This document shows, piece by piece, positions 19,329-28,056 of a stretch of DNA of 64,000 nt (the stretch's first letter is position 1; every line of letters starts with the position of its first letter). The notes under the pieces were generated by a model. The model searched no databases. It had not been told where the DNA came from and worked only from the letters and a program-made list of their open reading frames with translations. The DNA comes from Tritrichomonas musculus (taxonomy: Eukaryota; Parabasalia; Tritrichomonadida; Tritrichomonadidae): the NCBI GenBank assembly GCA_039105265.1, contig JAPFFF010000010.1, positions 3,472,001-3,536,000 of the forward strand, written 5' to 3'. The position numbers and the translations under genes are program-made.

Positions 19329-20274
19329 TTTTAATATATAATTCAAACGGAAAGCTTAATTACTATTAAAATTGTATGCAGATGTGATTATTCGTTTTAT
19401 TAAATGTTATATTAATTATTTACTATCTATCTTAGTTATCAGGGTTTGTTATCGAATTTTTTATCAATAAAAATCGACTTTTTGATGAAAAATTTTACGA
19501 AATTTTAACGATTTAAGGGACCACTATCATATTTTTTTTTAAACATTTCAATATTGAAAAAACTTATAGAAAATAAAATTCAATGGTTATTATTTCAGAA
19601 AAAGTTTAAAACTTTAAAATTTCGACTAATCGTTTTTAATCCCAGACAAAGTTAGACAATTTTTTAAAAAAATTTAGTAATATCAGAGATATTGATGCTT
19701 TATCTATTTACCGAGATTAATATTGATGCTTAAACAAAAATGATATTAATTCATTAGAGGTAAATATTAACGAACTTAATACACAAAGATGTATACAAGG
19801 AGTAACTTGAGAAGATGATAATTGAGTTTATAATCCATTTTACAGCTATTTAGTAGATAGATGTAGGTTCATCATATATTTGGATTTTAAGCACTGGAAG
19901 CAGGAAATGAATTAATGGTGGAAGTAATCCACTTTGGAGGTATGGACAATATTGGGTACCTCCAGAGGATCCAGAGCAATTATATGTATATGATGGAATG
20001 GGTTCGCTTTAACCCGCCAGCTAATGTTTCAGCTAATTGGAATCAACCAAATAGCACTTAAATCTATATAATTAATCAACAACTTACAGATGGCAAGGTT
20101 GAATAGGATGAAAATATAAATAGATACTCATATCGTGATAATAGAGGGCAAAATCGCAATATGAACATGCCAAGGAATTTCATATGGGACATATATTAAC
20201 AATTGCAATGAGAACAGATTGGAATATTATGCAAATCAAGAAGTATATCAATTTTAATGAAGTTAATAGATAGC
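19329..20274. other. AT-rich spacer passing into decayed coding-like DNA
   Basis: 19329-19780 is AT-rich without genes. From about 19790 the composition shifts toward coding-like sequence with many stops in every frame. One fragment in the same frame as the following transposase reads LWRYGQYWVPPEDPEQLYVY (about 19930-19990). It is probably the eroded 5' part of the MULE element that follows, but I could not recognise its domain. Confidence 0.5.
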
Positions 20275-20936
20275 AAGAGATTAATGCACCACCAGGACAG
20301 ATAAGAGTAAATTGCGATGTCTCTTCAAATTCAGACATATTTTATGAAATGCGTAGGAAAACAATTCACAAAGGTAAATCGGAAACATTACAATCTTTTA
20401 AAGATTAATGCACATATGAAGATTTTGATTACATAATAAATGCACCAGAAGGACAATTTGAAGACGCTCATTTTATTCAATCAGAAATTGAAGCTAATAA
20501 TAGGGTATCAGATTATTTATTTATGGACGAAACATCAAGTACAAACATATATGATAAGCCATTGGAAGCTTTTATTACTATTGATTGTGAAAATAAATCT
20601 CAACTTTTAAGTTTTTCTATTATGAATGATGAATCCAAGGAATGAAATTTAAAATCTCTCAATTTTTTGAAAGAAAAAATAAAATGTCAACCAAGAGTTA
20701 TTACAGTCGATCGAAACCCTGCTAAGATTTGGGCCATAAAAGAGGTTTTTCCCTCATCAAATATAGTCTATTGTATGTTTCATATAAGACGAGACTTATT
20801 AAAATATTTTAACAAATATGAATTGATTTTATATTTTGATCTAATAATGTACAACAAAAATTATTGCGATTTTTATGTACAAAAGCTACAAGAAAGGTTA
20901 ACATTAATGAAAGGAAATAAAGGTGAAGAAAAGTAG
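20275..20936 (+). pseudogene. MULE-type transposase fragment
   Basis: Decayed Mutator-like transposase. The catalytic core can be followed: LFMDETSST near 20522 fits the first acidic position, and VITVDRNPAKIWAIKEVFPS (from 20700) then CMFHIRRDL fits the second acid and the conserved C-x2-H block of the MULE domain. In-frame stops occur around 20409 (TAA) and 20643 (TGA), and the frame ends at 20936 before the third catalytic residue and the zinc knuckle of a full protein. An open stretch from 20667 to 20936 (89 codons) is what survives. No convincing long TIRs were found on either side. Confidence 0.7.
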
Positions 20937-20940
20937 TAAT

Positions 20941-21005
20941 GCTAGGAGGGGCTAAGCATTACATGCAACGCCAACGTTCGCTTCGCTCACTCCCCTAGCC
21001 GTAAT
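20941..21005. repeat. GC-rich patch with imperfect hairpin
   Basis: In an otherwise very AT-rich setting this stretch is rich in G and C. GCTAGG at its start pairs with CCTAGC at its end, and TAATGCT pairs with AGCATTA inside. It lies between the MULE fragment and the helicase fossil and may mark an element terminus. Confidence 0.5.
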
Positions 21006-21402
21006 TCATTCATGTTACCAAAAATTGACTTTTTTGTCATCATCGACTAAATTAGTATATATACCTCGCCATAGTTGTGTGACGGCTAATTTAATTGACG
21101 AAAAAACCCAAAAAACAGCTGTTTATGTATTTATTTTAGTGATACTTGTGGCACGAGACTAAAGATATATGTCTACGATCTTTTAATATATGACAATTCT
21201 AATAGCGATAACCTAAAATAATGGCTAAATAAACTATTAAAACAGGCGAAATCGGCTATATTAATATGAAACCGTTTCCAAACATTTCCATAGCTATACT
21301 CATATACGACATTAGCGAGATTGTGTCCAATAAAGTAGAACTAATAGTGGCAGATAATGAATTACTATTGTAGCATATAATGGATGACTAAATGTATAAA
21401 CA
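21006..21402. other. Non-coding stretch upstream of the helicase fossil
   Basis: No gene recognised. It contains AACAGCTGTT, a perfect 10-base palindrome near 21115. The base composition is less AT-extreme than the host intergenic DNA. Confidence 0.5.
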
Positions 21403-22836
21403 TTGAGTTTGATATGTGAATTAAACGAAAATTTTATCCAAATGAAAACAATGATACTGAACATTATGTTATACGATCACATACACGAAGAGATGGTCAC
21501 GTCCTTAAATGATTTCCGTGATGATGATGATCCATTGAAACAACAAATCGAACCAATACCAACGCCAGAAGAAGTCCAAGATCCTTCATATATTCGATGA
21601 CAGATGTTTGATGAGATCCCTGAACGATCATACTCCATAGAATGTGAAGGATACTTCGATAAGAAGGGCCATCCATTTAATGATGAAACATCGATTAAAC
21701 ATCTAACTAGTGGTGAACCATCAGTAAATATCGATGATGAACTAGAACTTTGTGATGAGAATGGAGATGTAATCGATTATATAGATTATGATGATTACTA
21801 TTATTGTATGAATCTTAGTAGATATGATTTACGCAAGATCACTAAACAGATTAGAATGAAGAAGTTTATCTGTGAAGCGTCAATCGGTTCTGGTAAATCA
21901 ACAGCGATTCATAAATGGATATCATCACATAAAACAGAGAAGTTCATGGTTATAGTTCCAACATTGAATATTGCTGAAGAGTTCTATACCAAAATAAATG
22001 ATAAGTCCATTCGGTTGTGTGTTAATGATAATGCGTTTAAAGAGTTTCGCAAAGCTATACACAATGAACTTAATGTGATTATTACTACTGACAACACAGC
22101 TTCTAAATGTTTAGGTGATTTAATTGAAGAATACTATATGAAAGAACAACGATTAGATTACTTTCTAGTGATTGATAAAGCACATTTGTTACTACAACAT
22201 ATTGGATTAATTGAGATTACTAAAGAGTTCGATCGAGTTGCATTAATAAGTACTACTGCTGATGATATTAAACACTTCGCATGTTTTAGAGATTACATAA
22301 TTGTTAATCAATGTATTGATAAGAGATACAATCGAAACATCTATGCTAATAAGTTGATATCGAATGTTGATGAACAACGAGCTAAGATAGTTAACTTAAT
22401 CGATACATAGCGAATGAACTACGATAAAGTGTTAGTTAAGATAGAAGATAAGAAACAATGTACGATATTGAAAGAGTTGTTGAAAGATAGATACAAGGTT
22501 GCGTTATATACAGGTGATACCAAAGAGATTAAGTTGAATGAAGATGGTTTATTCGACGAAGACGTTGATATTATTATATCTACTTCATCCATCCAGAACG
22601 GATAATCTATTAAAGAGAATATTCTATCTATATTCGTCCAAACATATATCGATACTATCTCTAGTGTTAAACAGTTTCTAGGTCGAAATCGAAATACTAA
22701 CTCCGATGTATATGTATATGTTCGATATGGTAAACACATGAAGAACAGAACTTATTCGACACCGAACAACAGATATGAGAGATACTTAAACGAACTGCGT
22801 GATAGAGCATGGAATTGTATGAATAAAACATGTTGA
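21403..22836 (+). pseudogene. Broken SF2 helicase, herpes-type origin-binding-protein-like
   Basis: Fossil of a superfamily 2 DExH helicase. Motif I is clear (CEASIGSGKSTAI, near 21870), followed by the Ia-like FMVIVPTLNIAEEF. A DEAH-type motif II position is seen in LVIDKAHLLL, a motif III-like block in ALISTTADDI and a motif VI-like block in QFLGRNRN. The combination resembles the origin-binding helicases of herpesviruses and their relatives in protist virus-like DNA, but the family is inferred from motifs only. The copy is broken at about three places and has no intact flanking genes. Base composition differs from host genes and from the Polinton to the right. It is likely an old insertion of virus-like origin. 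Confidence 0.6.
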
Positions 22837-23652
22837 AATTACAAATTATATTTAATTGTATCAAATATTAATAATTCGTCAAATAGTTTTTCTTGGCGAT
22901 TAAGTTTAAGCATTCACTTTTTGAATCAAATATGATATATTAGCATGAATGGAATATATAAAATTCCTCAAATTTCTCAATTATTACATATTATAGCTTT
23001 TCTTTTAAGAAACTATAAAATAAATAAATTATTTACAAATTAGGTTGATATAACATCTTTAAATCATTGATAATTATTCTCTTTTCAATATTTGATAATA
23101 CTCTTTTAATTGTTTTCAAAATTTTGATCAACGTTTTATTTCTCTCTATTTTATTTTAAAATTTAGGTACTATCTTTAAAACATTTTGATTAATTAAAGA
23201 AAACGGAAAAAACCGTCGACGAAGGATTTATGTGTCAACCTAAGCTCTGTGAAAAAGATTGGGAGCTCATTTTACAAATATATAATGAATCATTACTGTA
23301 CCATTTAATGATATTATTAAAAGCAAAAAAATAAAATTATCAATATTTCATCTAATACATTTTTTTTTTTTTTTTTAAAAAAAAAAAAACATAATTAATT
23401 AATAAAAATATTAATTTGTATTTATCATTTTTAAATTATTAAAAATATCCATAAATAGATGTTTATTAAAAAAGATATTTTAAATTTAAGTGCATTTTAT
23501 TATTATTTTTTGCAAATTGAATGAGGAGTTAAACTAAGTTTTTTAATTATTACCTTATTCACAAAAAAATTGAGAGTTTTTAATTCAAATTTTCTATGAG
23601 TCTTCAGAAAGTAGGACGATAAGTAGGGACAAATTATTTTTTTTAAAATACC
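22837..23652. other. AT-rich region left of the Polinton
   Basis: About 0.8 kb without genes. It holds a T-run/A-run hairpin (about 23363-23391). At 23215-23243 it has GTCGAC...ATGTGTCAACCTAA, which recurs inverted at 51373-51401. A 24-bp segment (23525-23548) recurs inverted at 48482-48505, and a 23-bp segment (23613-23635) recurs directly at 48463-48485. Confidence 0.65.
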
Positions 23653-23657
23653 ATATC
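23653..23657. repeat. Target-site duplication ATATC, left copy
   Basis: ATATC directly abuts the left TIR and is repeated exactly after the right TIR at 48253-48257. Five to six bases is the usual Maverick duplication. Confidence 0.88.
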
Positions 23658-23751
23658 AGTAGTTAAGTATAGGCTGGGATTCATTCTTCACCTCAGCCTA
23701 TACTGCTCGCCACCAAGCTCAGGTACACCCTCGCTTGGGCCTCAGCTTCCG

Positions 23752-23793
23752 GCCAAATACCTACTGAAAAACCTATCGTAAGTACACACTCTC
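23752..23793 (+). promoter_or_regulatory. Promoter-like block 1 in left TIR
   Basis: Block GCCAAATAC...CTATCGTAAGTACACA, about 90 bases upstream of the TIR gene start. The same block recurs at 24212-24252 and, mirrored, at 48117-48158 and 47658-47698. Placement upstream of two right-end genes suggests a promoter; this is an inference. Confidence 0.45.
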
Positions 23794-23885
23794 AACATTA
23801 GCTAACTTCCCACCCCCGTCCCTCAAGTTCAAGTACATTGCCGTTTTTCAATATTTCTATTAATTTTTTATACAACACTATACAA

Positions 23886-24188
23886 ATGACAACACCATCA
23901 GATTTAAAGATTATGACCCAATATAAACAGTTTACTCTAAGAAATCCTATTTATACTTCTCGTGAAACCCAACAAGTTTATGATTCCTTTAAAGACATCA
24001 GGACATGTGATTCTAATGGATATGTTATAATTGAGGTTTTGGACGAAAGAAACAAATTTAGTGGTTTTAGATATGCTAAGTTTAGACGTGCAGCTGTTTT
24101 GAAATACAATAATGATTATGATAGGGAAAGAGAAAAAGATGCACCACGATATAGAAAGTTTGATGAGCACCATAAGATATTTGAGTAA
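23886..24188 (+). CDS. TIR-encoded small protein, left copy
   Basis: About 100 residues starting MTTPSDLKIMTQYKQF. The open frame extends 16 codons further up, but this ATG follows the AT-rich leader and begins the folded-looking part. It is charged, with a basic and aromatic C-terminal half (FRYAKFRRAAV and DAPRYRKFDEHHK), and has no signal peptide or membrane helix. No family was recognised. The identical protein is encoded at the right end because the gene lies wholly inside the TIR, so the element carries two copies read outward-to-inward. A role in end recognition or early expression would fit the position, but nothing in the sequence proves it. Confidence 0.65.
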   Translation: MTTPSDLKIMTQYKQFTLRNPIYTSRETQQVYDSFKDIRTCDSNGYVIIEVLDERNKFSGFRYAKFRRAAVLKYNNDYDREREKDAPRYRKFDEHHKIFE

Positions 24189-24211
24189 AAAGTGTTAGTA
24201 TTATTTTGTTT

Positions 24212-24252
24212 GCCAAATACCCTCTGAAAACCTATCGTAAGTACACATTCTC
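24212..24252 (+). promoter_or_regulatory. Promoter-like block 2 in left TIR
   Basis: Second copy of the CTATCGTAAGTACACA-centred block. At the left end it points into the 3' end of a convergent gene, so it has no gene to drive here. Confidence 0.4.
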
Positions 24253-24364
24253 TACTTTCACTATTCCACCAATGTCATTTCCAAGGTATGGAGTAGTTTT
24301 TGAGCTTTCTAATGGTGTTTTTTGAATTCTACACCCGAAAAAATATCTATCAACTTTTTGTATT

Positions 24365-26200
24365 TTACAGTAATGAATGTATTACATTCTTAGTGTTATC
24401 TGCAGCTAAGATACCATTTGATGTAAAGAATGACGAGTTAATCAATATGTAATTAACTGTTGCATTAATCACGAAATTGCTGTTATTACTTAATGGAAAT
24501 TCAATATTGTTTAACCAGATCTTAGTTGGTTCACATTGATATTCAAACTTAGGTGAATTATTAACGTTGAATGATATATTGATTTTGATTTCGTTTACAC
24601 TGGTAACATTATCTCTGGTTTCATTATAAGTCAAATAGAGTGTTCCATCATATTCGTCAAGTTGTTTCTCGAATTGATAATGAATGGTATTACTATTCGT
24701 TATATTGAATGTGTAGTTGATTCGTGCTATTTTATTCATTAAAGCATTTAACTTTGTTTTTAATGCTGCATTCTCTTGCTGTAGATTTGATATCTGACTG
24801 TTCATTGTTACGATTTTAGTAACATTTTCACCTACTAACTTGGCTAGATCTTGATGAGATTTAGCATATTTATTCAACTCGCTCTTCAACGCATATCCAT
24901 CGAGATCATCTATAGTAGCATAATTGGTCAAATCAACAGGTTCAGGAATCTCACTTTTCAATGCTATTTTATCTTGATTCAATATTTTTTCCGCTAATAT
25001 TAATTTGGTATCGAAATAGTCTTCCCCGTTATCGATATAAAAGCACAGACCATTACTATCACTTTTATAATAAGTTAAGTAATAAGTTGTTCCATCAATA
25101 TCAAAATCTATATTAACATCTCCATCATCAGTAATAACACCATTATAATCAAACAAATAATCAAACTCTTTTACAAAGCCATCGTTATTTGATATTGTTC
25201 CAACAAGACGAGTTCCACTATTCAATTTTATTTTGACTTCCCACGTTCCTGAACTATCTTGTACATTTTCAAATGGCACTTCAATAGATTCTTTGTATAT
25301 CAAATCATTTTTGCTTCGATATTTTGCATCCGCTTCCTCTTTCGTATACAGGTTATCCATATTAACCATATTATTTTTTAATTCATCTAATGCTTCATTT
25401 ACTTCATCAACAGTTGGGAATTCATTTAATGTAGTAGCTAGAGCTGTATCATTCTTTTCTATCTGCTCATGTAATGTATCTATCTTCTTATGTAAAGCAT
25501 CTATATCACAAGTATAGGCTAAATCATTTGGGGTAAATTCCATTCTTCTTTTTGCTGTATTCTCTTTGATGCTGATTCCACTAACCCTATGTTTATTTGG
25601 GTTTGATATAACAAATGTTTTGTCATTCATAGTGCAGCTAGGAAAATCAGTTGTTCCTTGGTAATTAATTGTTCCACCAGTAATATTAATAGTAACTATA
25701 TTCTCTTCATAATCAACATCATTGTATTCACTAACTTTTTGCACCAAAAATCGTGCTTTGATTGTTCCATCTGTGATAACATCTTCTGCTTCCAAATGGA
25801 CCTCTCCATTAACAAATTTACCAACAACATCTATTACGTCATCTCTAACCAAATCTGTTGATGACACACTCTTCTCTACAGTAGTCGCTAATGTTTTTAT
25901 CATTGGTTTCATCGTATGACGGAATCTCTTACACATATCCATTGTTGAAGTTAATGTCATGGCTACTTTGGACGGATCATCAAGTTCATCAGTAAAGTTT
26001 ATTTCATTAACAGGTACATACTCCTCATCGCACCAAGCTATAATATTATTTAGTTTATCTTTGTTAGATAACGAACGCATCATTCTACTAACTGGAATAG
26101 ATACCATATCACCAAAGAATACATCAGCTCCAATATCAGGTAGTTCGTCAGTGAGCTTACCAGCAATATCTTCTACAACATTTGTACCAACATCAGACAC
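24365..26200 (-). CDS. Fibre-like Polinton protein
   Basis: Roughly 610 residues. The middle has short tail-fibre-type units: DNLYTKEEADAKYRSKNDL near 290-310 and YATIDDLDGYALKSELNKYAKS near 425-445, the pattern used by phage tail fibres before trimeric beta structure. A coiled coil follows (ISNLQQENAALKTKLNALMNKI), then a beta-rich C-terminal part. The N-terminal part (NNIIAWCDEE...MDMCKRFRHTMKP) resembles the C-terminal end of the 1,360-residue protein at 28057-32139. Probably a virion attachment protein. The frame limit at 26200 is not an ATG, so the start is uncertain. It lies immediately downstream of the 603-residue relative. Confidence 0.6.
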   Translation of the reverse strand: MSDVGTNVVEDIAGKLTDELPDIGADVFFGDMVSIPVSRMMRSLSNKDKLNNIIAWCDEEYVPVNEINFTDELDDPSKVAMTLTSTMDMCKRFRHTMKPMIKTLATTVEKSVSSTDLVRDDVIDVVGKFVNGEVHLEAEDVITDGTIKARFLVQKVSEYNDVDYEENIVTINITGGTINYQGTTDFPSCTMNDKTFVISNPNKHRVSGISIKENTAKRRMEFTPNDLAYTCDIDALHKKIDTLHEQIEKNDTALATTLNEFPTVDEVNEALDELKNNMVNMDNLYTKEEADAKYRSKNDLIYKESIEVPFENVQDSSGTWEVKIKLNSGTRLVGTISNNDGFVKEFDYLFDYNGVITDDGDVNIDFDIDGTTYYLTYYKSDSNGLCFYIDNGEDYFDTKLILAEKILNQDKIALKSEIPEPVDLTNYATIDDLDGYALKSELNKYAKSHQDLAKLVGENVTKIVTMNSQISNLQQENAALKTKLNALMNKIARINYTFNITNSNTIHYQFEKQLDEYDGTLYLTYNETRDNVTSVNEIKINISFNVNNSPKFEYQCEPTKIWLNNIEFPLSNNSNFVINATVNYILINSSFFTSNGILAADNTKNVIHSLL

Positions 26201-26217
26201 CTTGGTTACAGTATTTA

Positions 26218-28029
26218 TTAATTCCCTACCCCAGTTTGTGCTGCTTTAGATGCAAATGATAATGCTTTACCAGCAACACCTATACCAGTAGCACCTAATA
26301 CACAACCAACAGCACCTAAAGCAATACCTATGTTAGCTTTCATATCTACCTTATCCACTTCTTTTTGTAAATATTTTGTCTTCGCTGCTTGTTCTGCCAT
26401 CTCTGAGTTCAATGTCTCTACATTGTTCTTTATATCTTTCACGTCATAAGAAACCACATCAACAGTATTTGTAACCATGTTTAGATCTGATCGCATAGTC
26501 ATAATGTTATCAGCTGTAATTATCTTCGAAGAAGTAATATTGAAGTCCGTATACAAAGTTGTGGCTGCATCTGGTCTTGGAGTAATCTCATAAAATTGTT
26601 GTTGAATAATGTACTTAAAAGCATTTGTTGTTGGATCCCAGTTAACTTCTTCTATAGGATCCGTGTACTGTTGACGTAAATAGAGTTCGATATCTCTAGT
26701 CGCGATGTTAATGTTACTGCTGGACCAATAATAGTTAATTTTTTCAATACTATCTAATTCAGCAATCAAATCTATGTCGTACCCATAATGTTCGTTCTTA
26801 TGTAGTTCATCCCATCTAAAAGTAAGCCTGTTACTCGCTCCATCAAGTGACATATCGTAAACAATTTTGTCTATACGGTTCAACAACGACTCTACCTCTT
26901 CTTTATTACTGTTTTGGATCTGTAATTGTAGCGGTAAATAATCGTATCCTTCTTTAGTATATATCTCTACTGTTGAATCACATCTATCTATTTCTATGCT
27001 ATGTGCAGAACCATTTGCCTCTGTACCATCTTTGAACAACAACTTTGTAGTGCCATTGGCGAACATCACTTTCATGAAATTTTCATTAGTATCATCCAAC
27101 AACATCTTATTCCATTCACTACGTTTGCATCTGACATAGCATCCACTTGCTCCATAATTATTTTTGTTTACACGAAGATATTGCTTACTGCTCTCTATTT
27201 TCCCATTGCTACGTCCTTGCATGTTCTCTCCAACCCATTTTGTTCCATCCCATATTAGGCTCCATCTATTACCAAAACAGTGTTCAGTAAATGTAAAATT
27301 AAGGTTAATGGGTATTGTATAATCATTTGGAATTCGATATATCATCTTGTAGTAATCAACTGAGTCGACATTCACTGTAGTTACGACACTTGGTTTATAA
27401 AAGTAATGAACATCTGATTCATACAACTGAAGAGCATTACGCGCATCTATTACATCACACTTGACTACTGGCTTCTTCGCAACCATCGAGTCTTGCTTTA
27501 GTAAGTACTGTATCGATAGCTCCCCATTCATGTATAATGAATATGGATTCACACCGAGTCTAGTATCAAATGCTATAAAGAACTCAGGGCCGAATGTAGT
27601 CCAATGCGTGACCATACATTTAAGATCAGTACGACATGTAATACACGGACCTTTTGCTTGATGATTTTCAACGTATGCAGTAAATTCTTTCACTAGATTG
27701 CCTTCATAATCGTATATCACTTCTTTCCTAAGTATGAATTTGAATACGACAGTTACGTCAGGAGCAGCTATTATCTTATTTAGTACGTCATTTGACATAT
27801 TAATTTTCAGGATGTTGTAGTTAGCCATCGACAGTGATTCATCTTTATAGGCTGTTATGTTCTCATTTTTGATTTCATATTCAGGATAACCTTCTACTTC
27901 TTCAAACCAGCTTCCTCCTTGTACATATCCATCCAAATCACTCAGCGTTAATAATTCACTTCCTTTACGAGTAGCATCTCCTACCTTAAATTGTATGTCT
28001 CCAATGAATTTTGTTGTCGTCTCGTCCAT
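26218..28029 (-). CDS. Spike/capsid-associated protein related to the 1,360-residue protein
   Basis: 603 residues, starting with an ATG preceded by TTAA. It shares two blocks with the larger neighbour. One is NRWSLIWDGTKWVGENMQ (compare HTWELIWDGKNWTGNNCQ). The other is TDFNITSSKIITADNIMTMR (compare TDLNIYSSKIIWADNIMTMR). The C-terminus is a coiled coil, then a Gly/Ala-rich hydrophobic segment (ANIGIALGAVGCVLGATGIG) that could insert in a membrane. No enzyme motif is seen. Likely a structural or entry protein of the ancestral virion; that role is inference from size, repeats and context. Confidence 0.6.
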   Translation of the reverse strand: MDETTTKFIGDIQFKVGDATRKGSELLTLSDLDGYVQGGSWFEEVEGYPEYEIKNENITAYKDESLSMANYNILKINMSNDVLNKIIAAPDVTVVFKFILRKEVIYDYEGNLVKEFTAYVENHQAKGPCITCRTDLKCMVTHWTTFGPEFFIAFDTRLGVNPYSLYMNGELSIQYLLKQDSMVAKKPVVKCDVIDARNALQLYESDVHYFYKPSVVTTVNVDSVDYYKMIYRIPNDYTIPINLNFTFTEHCFGNRWSLIWDGTKWVGENMQGRSNGKIESSKQYLRVNKNNYGASGCYVRCKRSEWNKMLLDDTNENFMKVMFANGTTKLLFKDGTEANGSAHSIEIDRCDSTVEIYTKEGYDYLPLQLQIQNSNKEEVESLLNRIDKIVYDMSLDGASNRLTFRWDELHKNEHYGYDIDLIAELDSIEKINYYWSSSNINIATRDIELYLRQQYTDPIEEVNWDPTTNAFKYIIQQQFYEITPRPDAATTLYTDFNITSSKIITADNIMTMRSDLNMVTNTVDVVSYDVKDIKNNVETLNSEMAEQAAKTKYLQKEVDKVDMKANIGIALGAVGCVLGATGIGVAGKALSFASKAAQTGVGN

Positions 28030-28056
28030 TTAAGTCCAAAAAAATAATTCTCTATT

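Larger units (their letters stand above)
23658..24346 (+). repeat. Polinton terminal inverted repeat, left (689 bp)
   Basis: Matches the right end inverted along its whole length, apart from a 22-bp segment present only here (about 24303-24324) and about one base difference. It contains a complete small gene (23886-24188) and two copies of a promoter-like block. Confidence 0.92.

Noticed and set aside
19780-22836. Reassigned stop codons explaining in-frame stops in the coding-like DNA
   Set aside because: All neighbouring host genes use the three standard stops normally; decay of mobile DNA is the simpler reading.
23773-23793. GTAAGT in the TIR block as a 5' splice site
   Set aside because: Trichomonad introns need a matching branch/3' signal (ACTAACACACAG-like); none was found nearby, and both adjacent frames read through without an intron.
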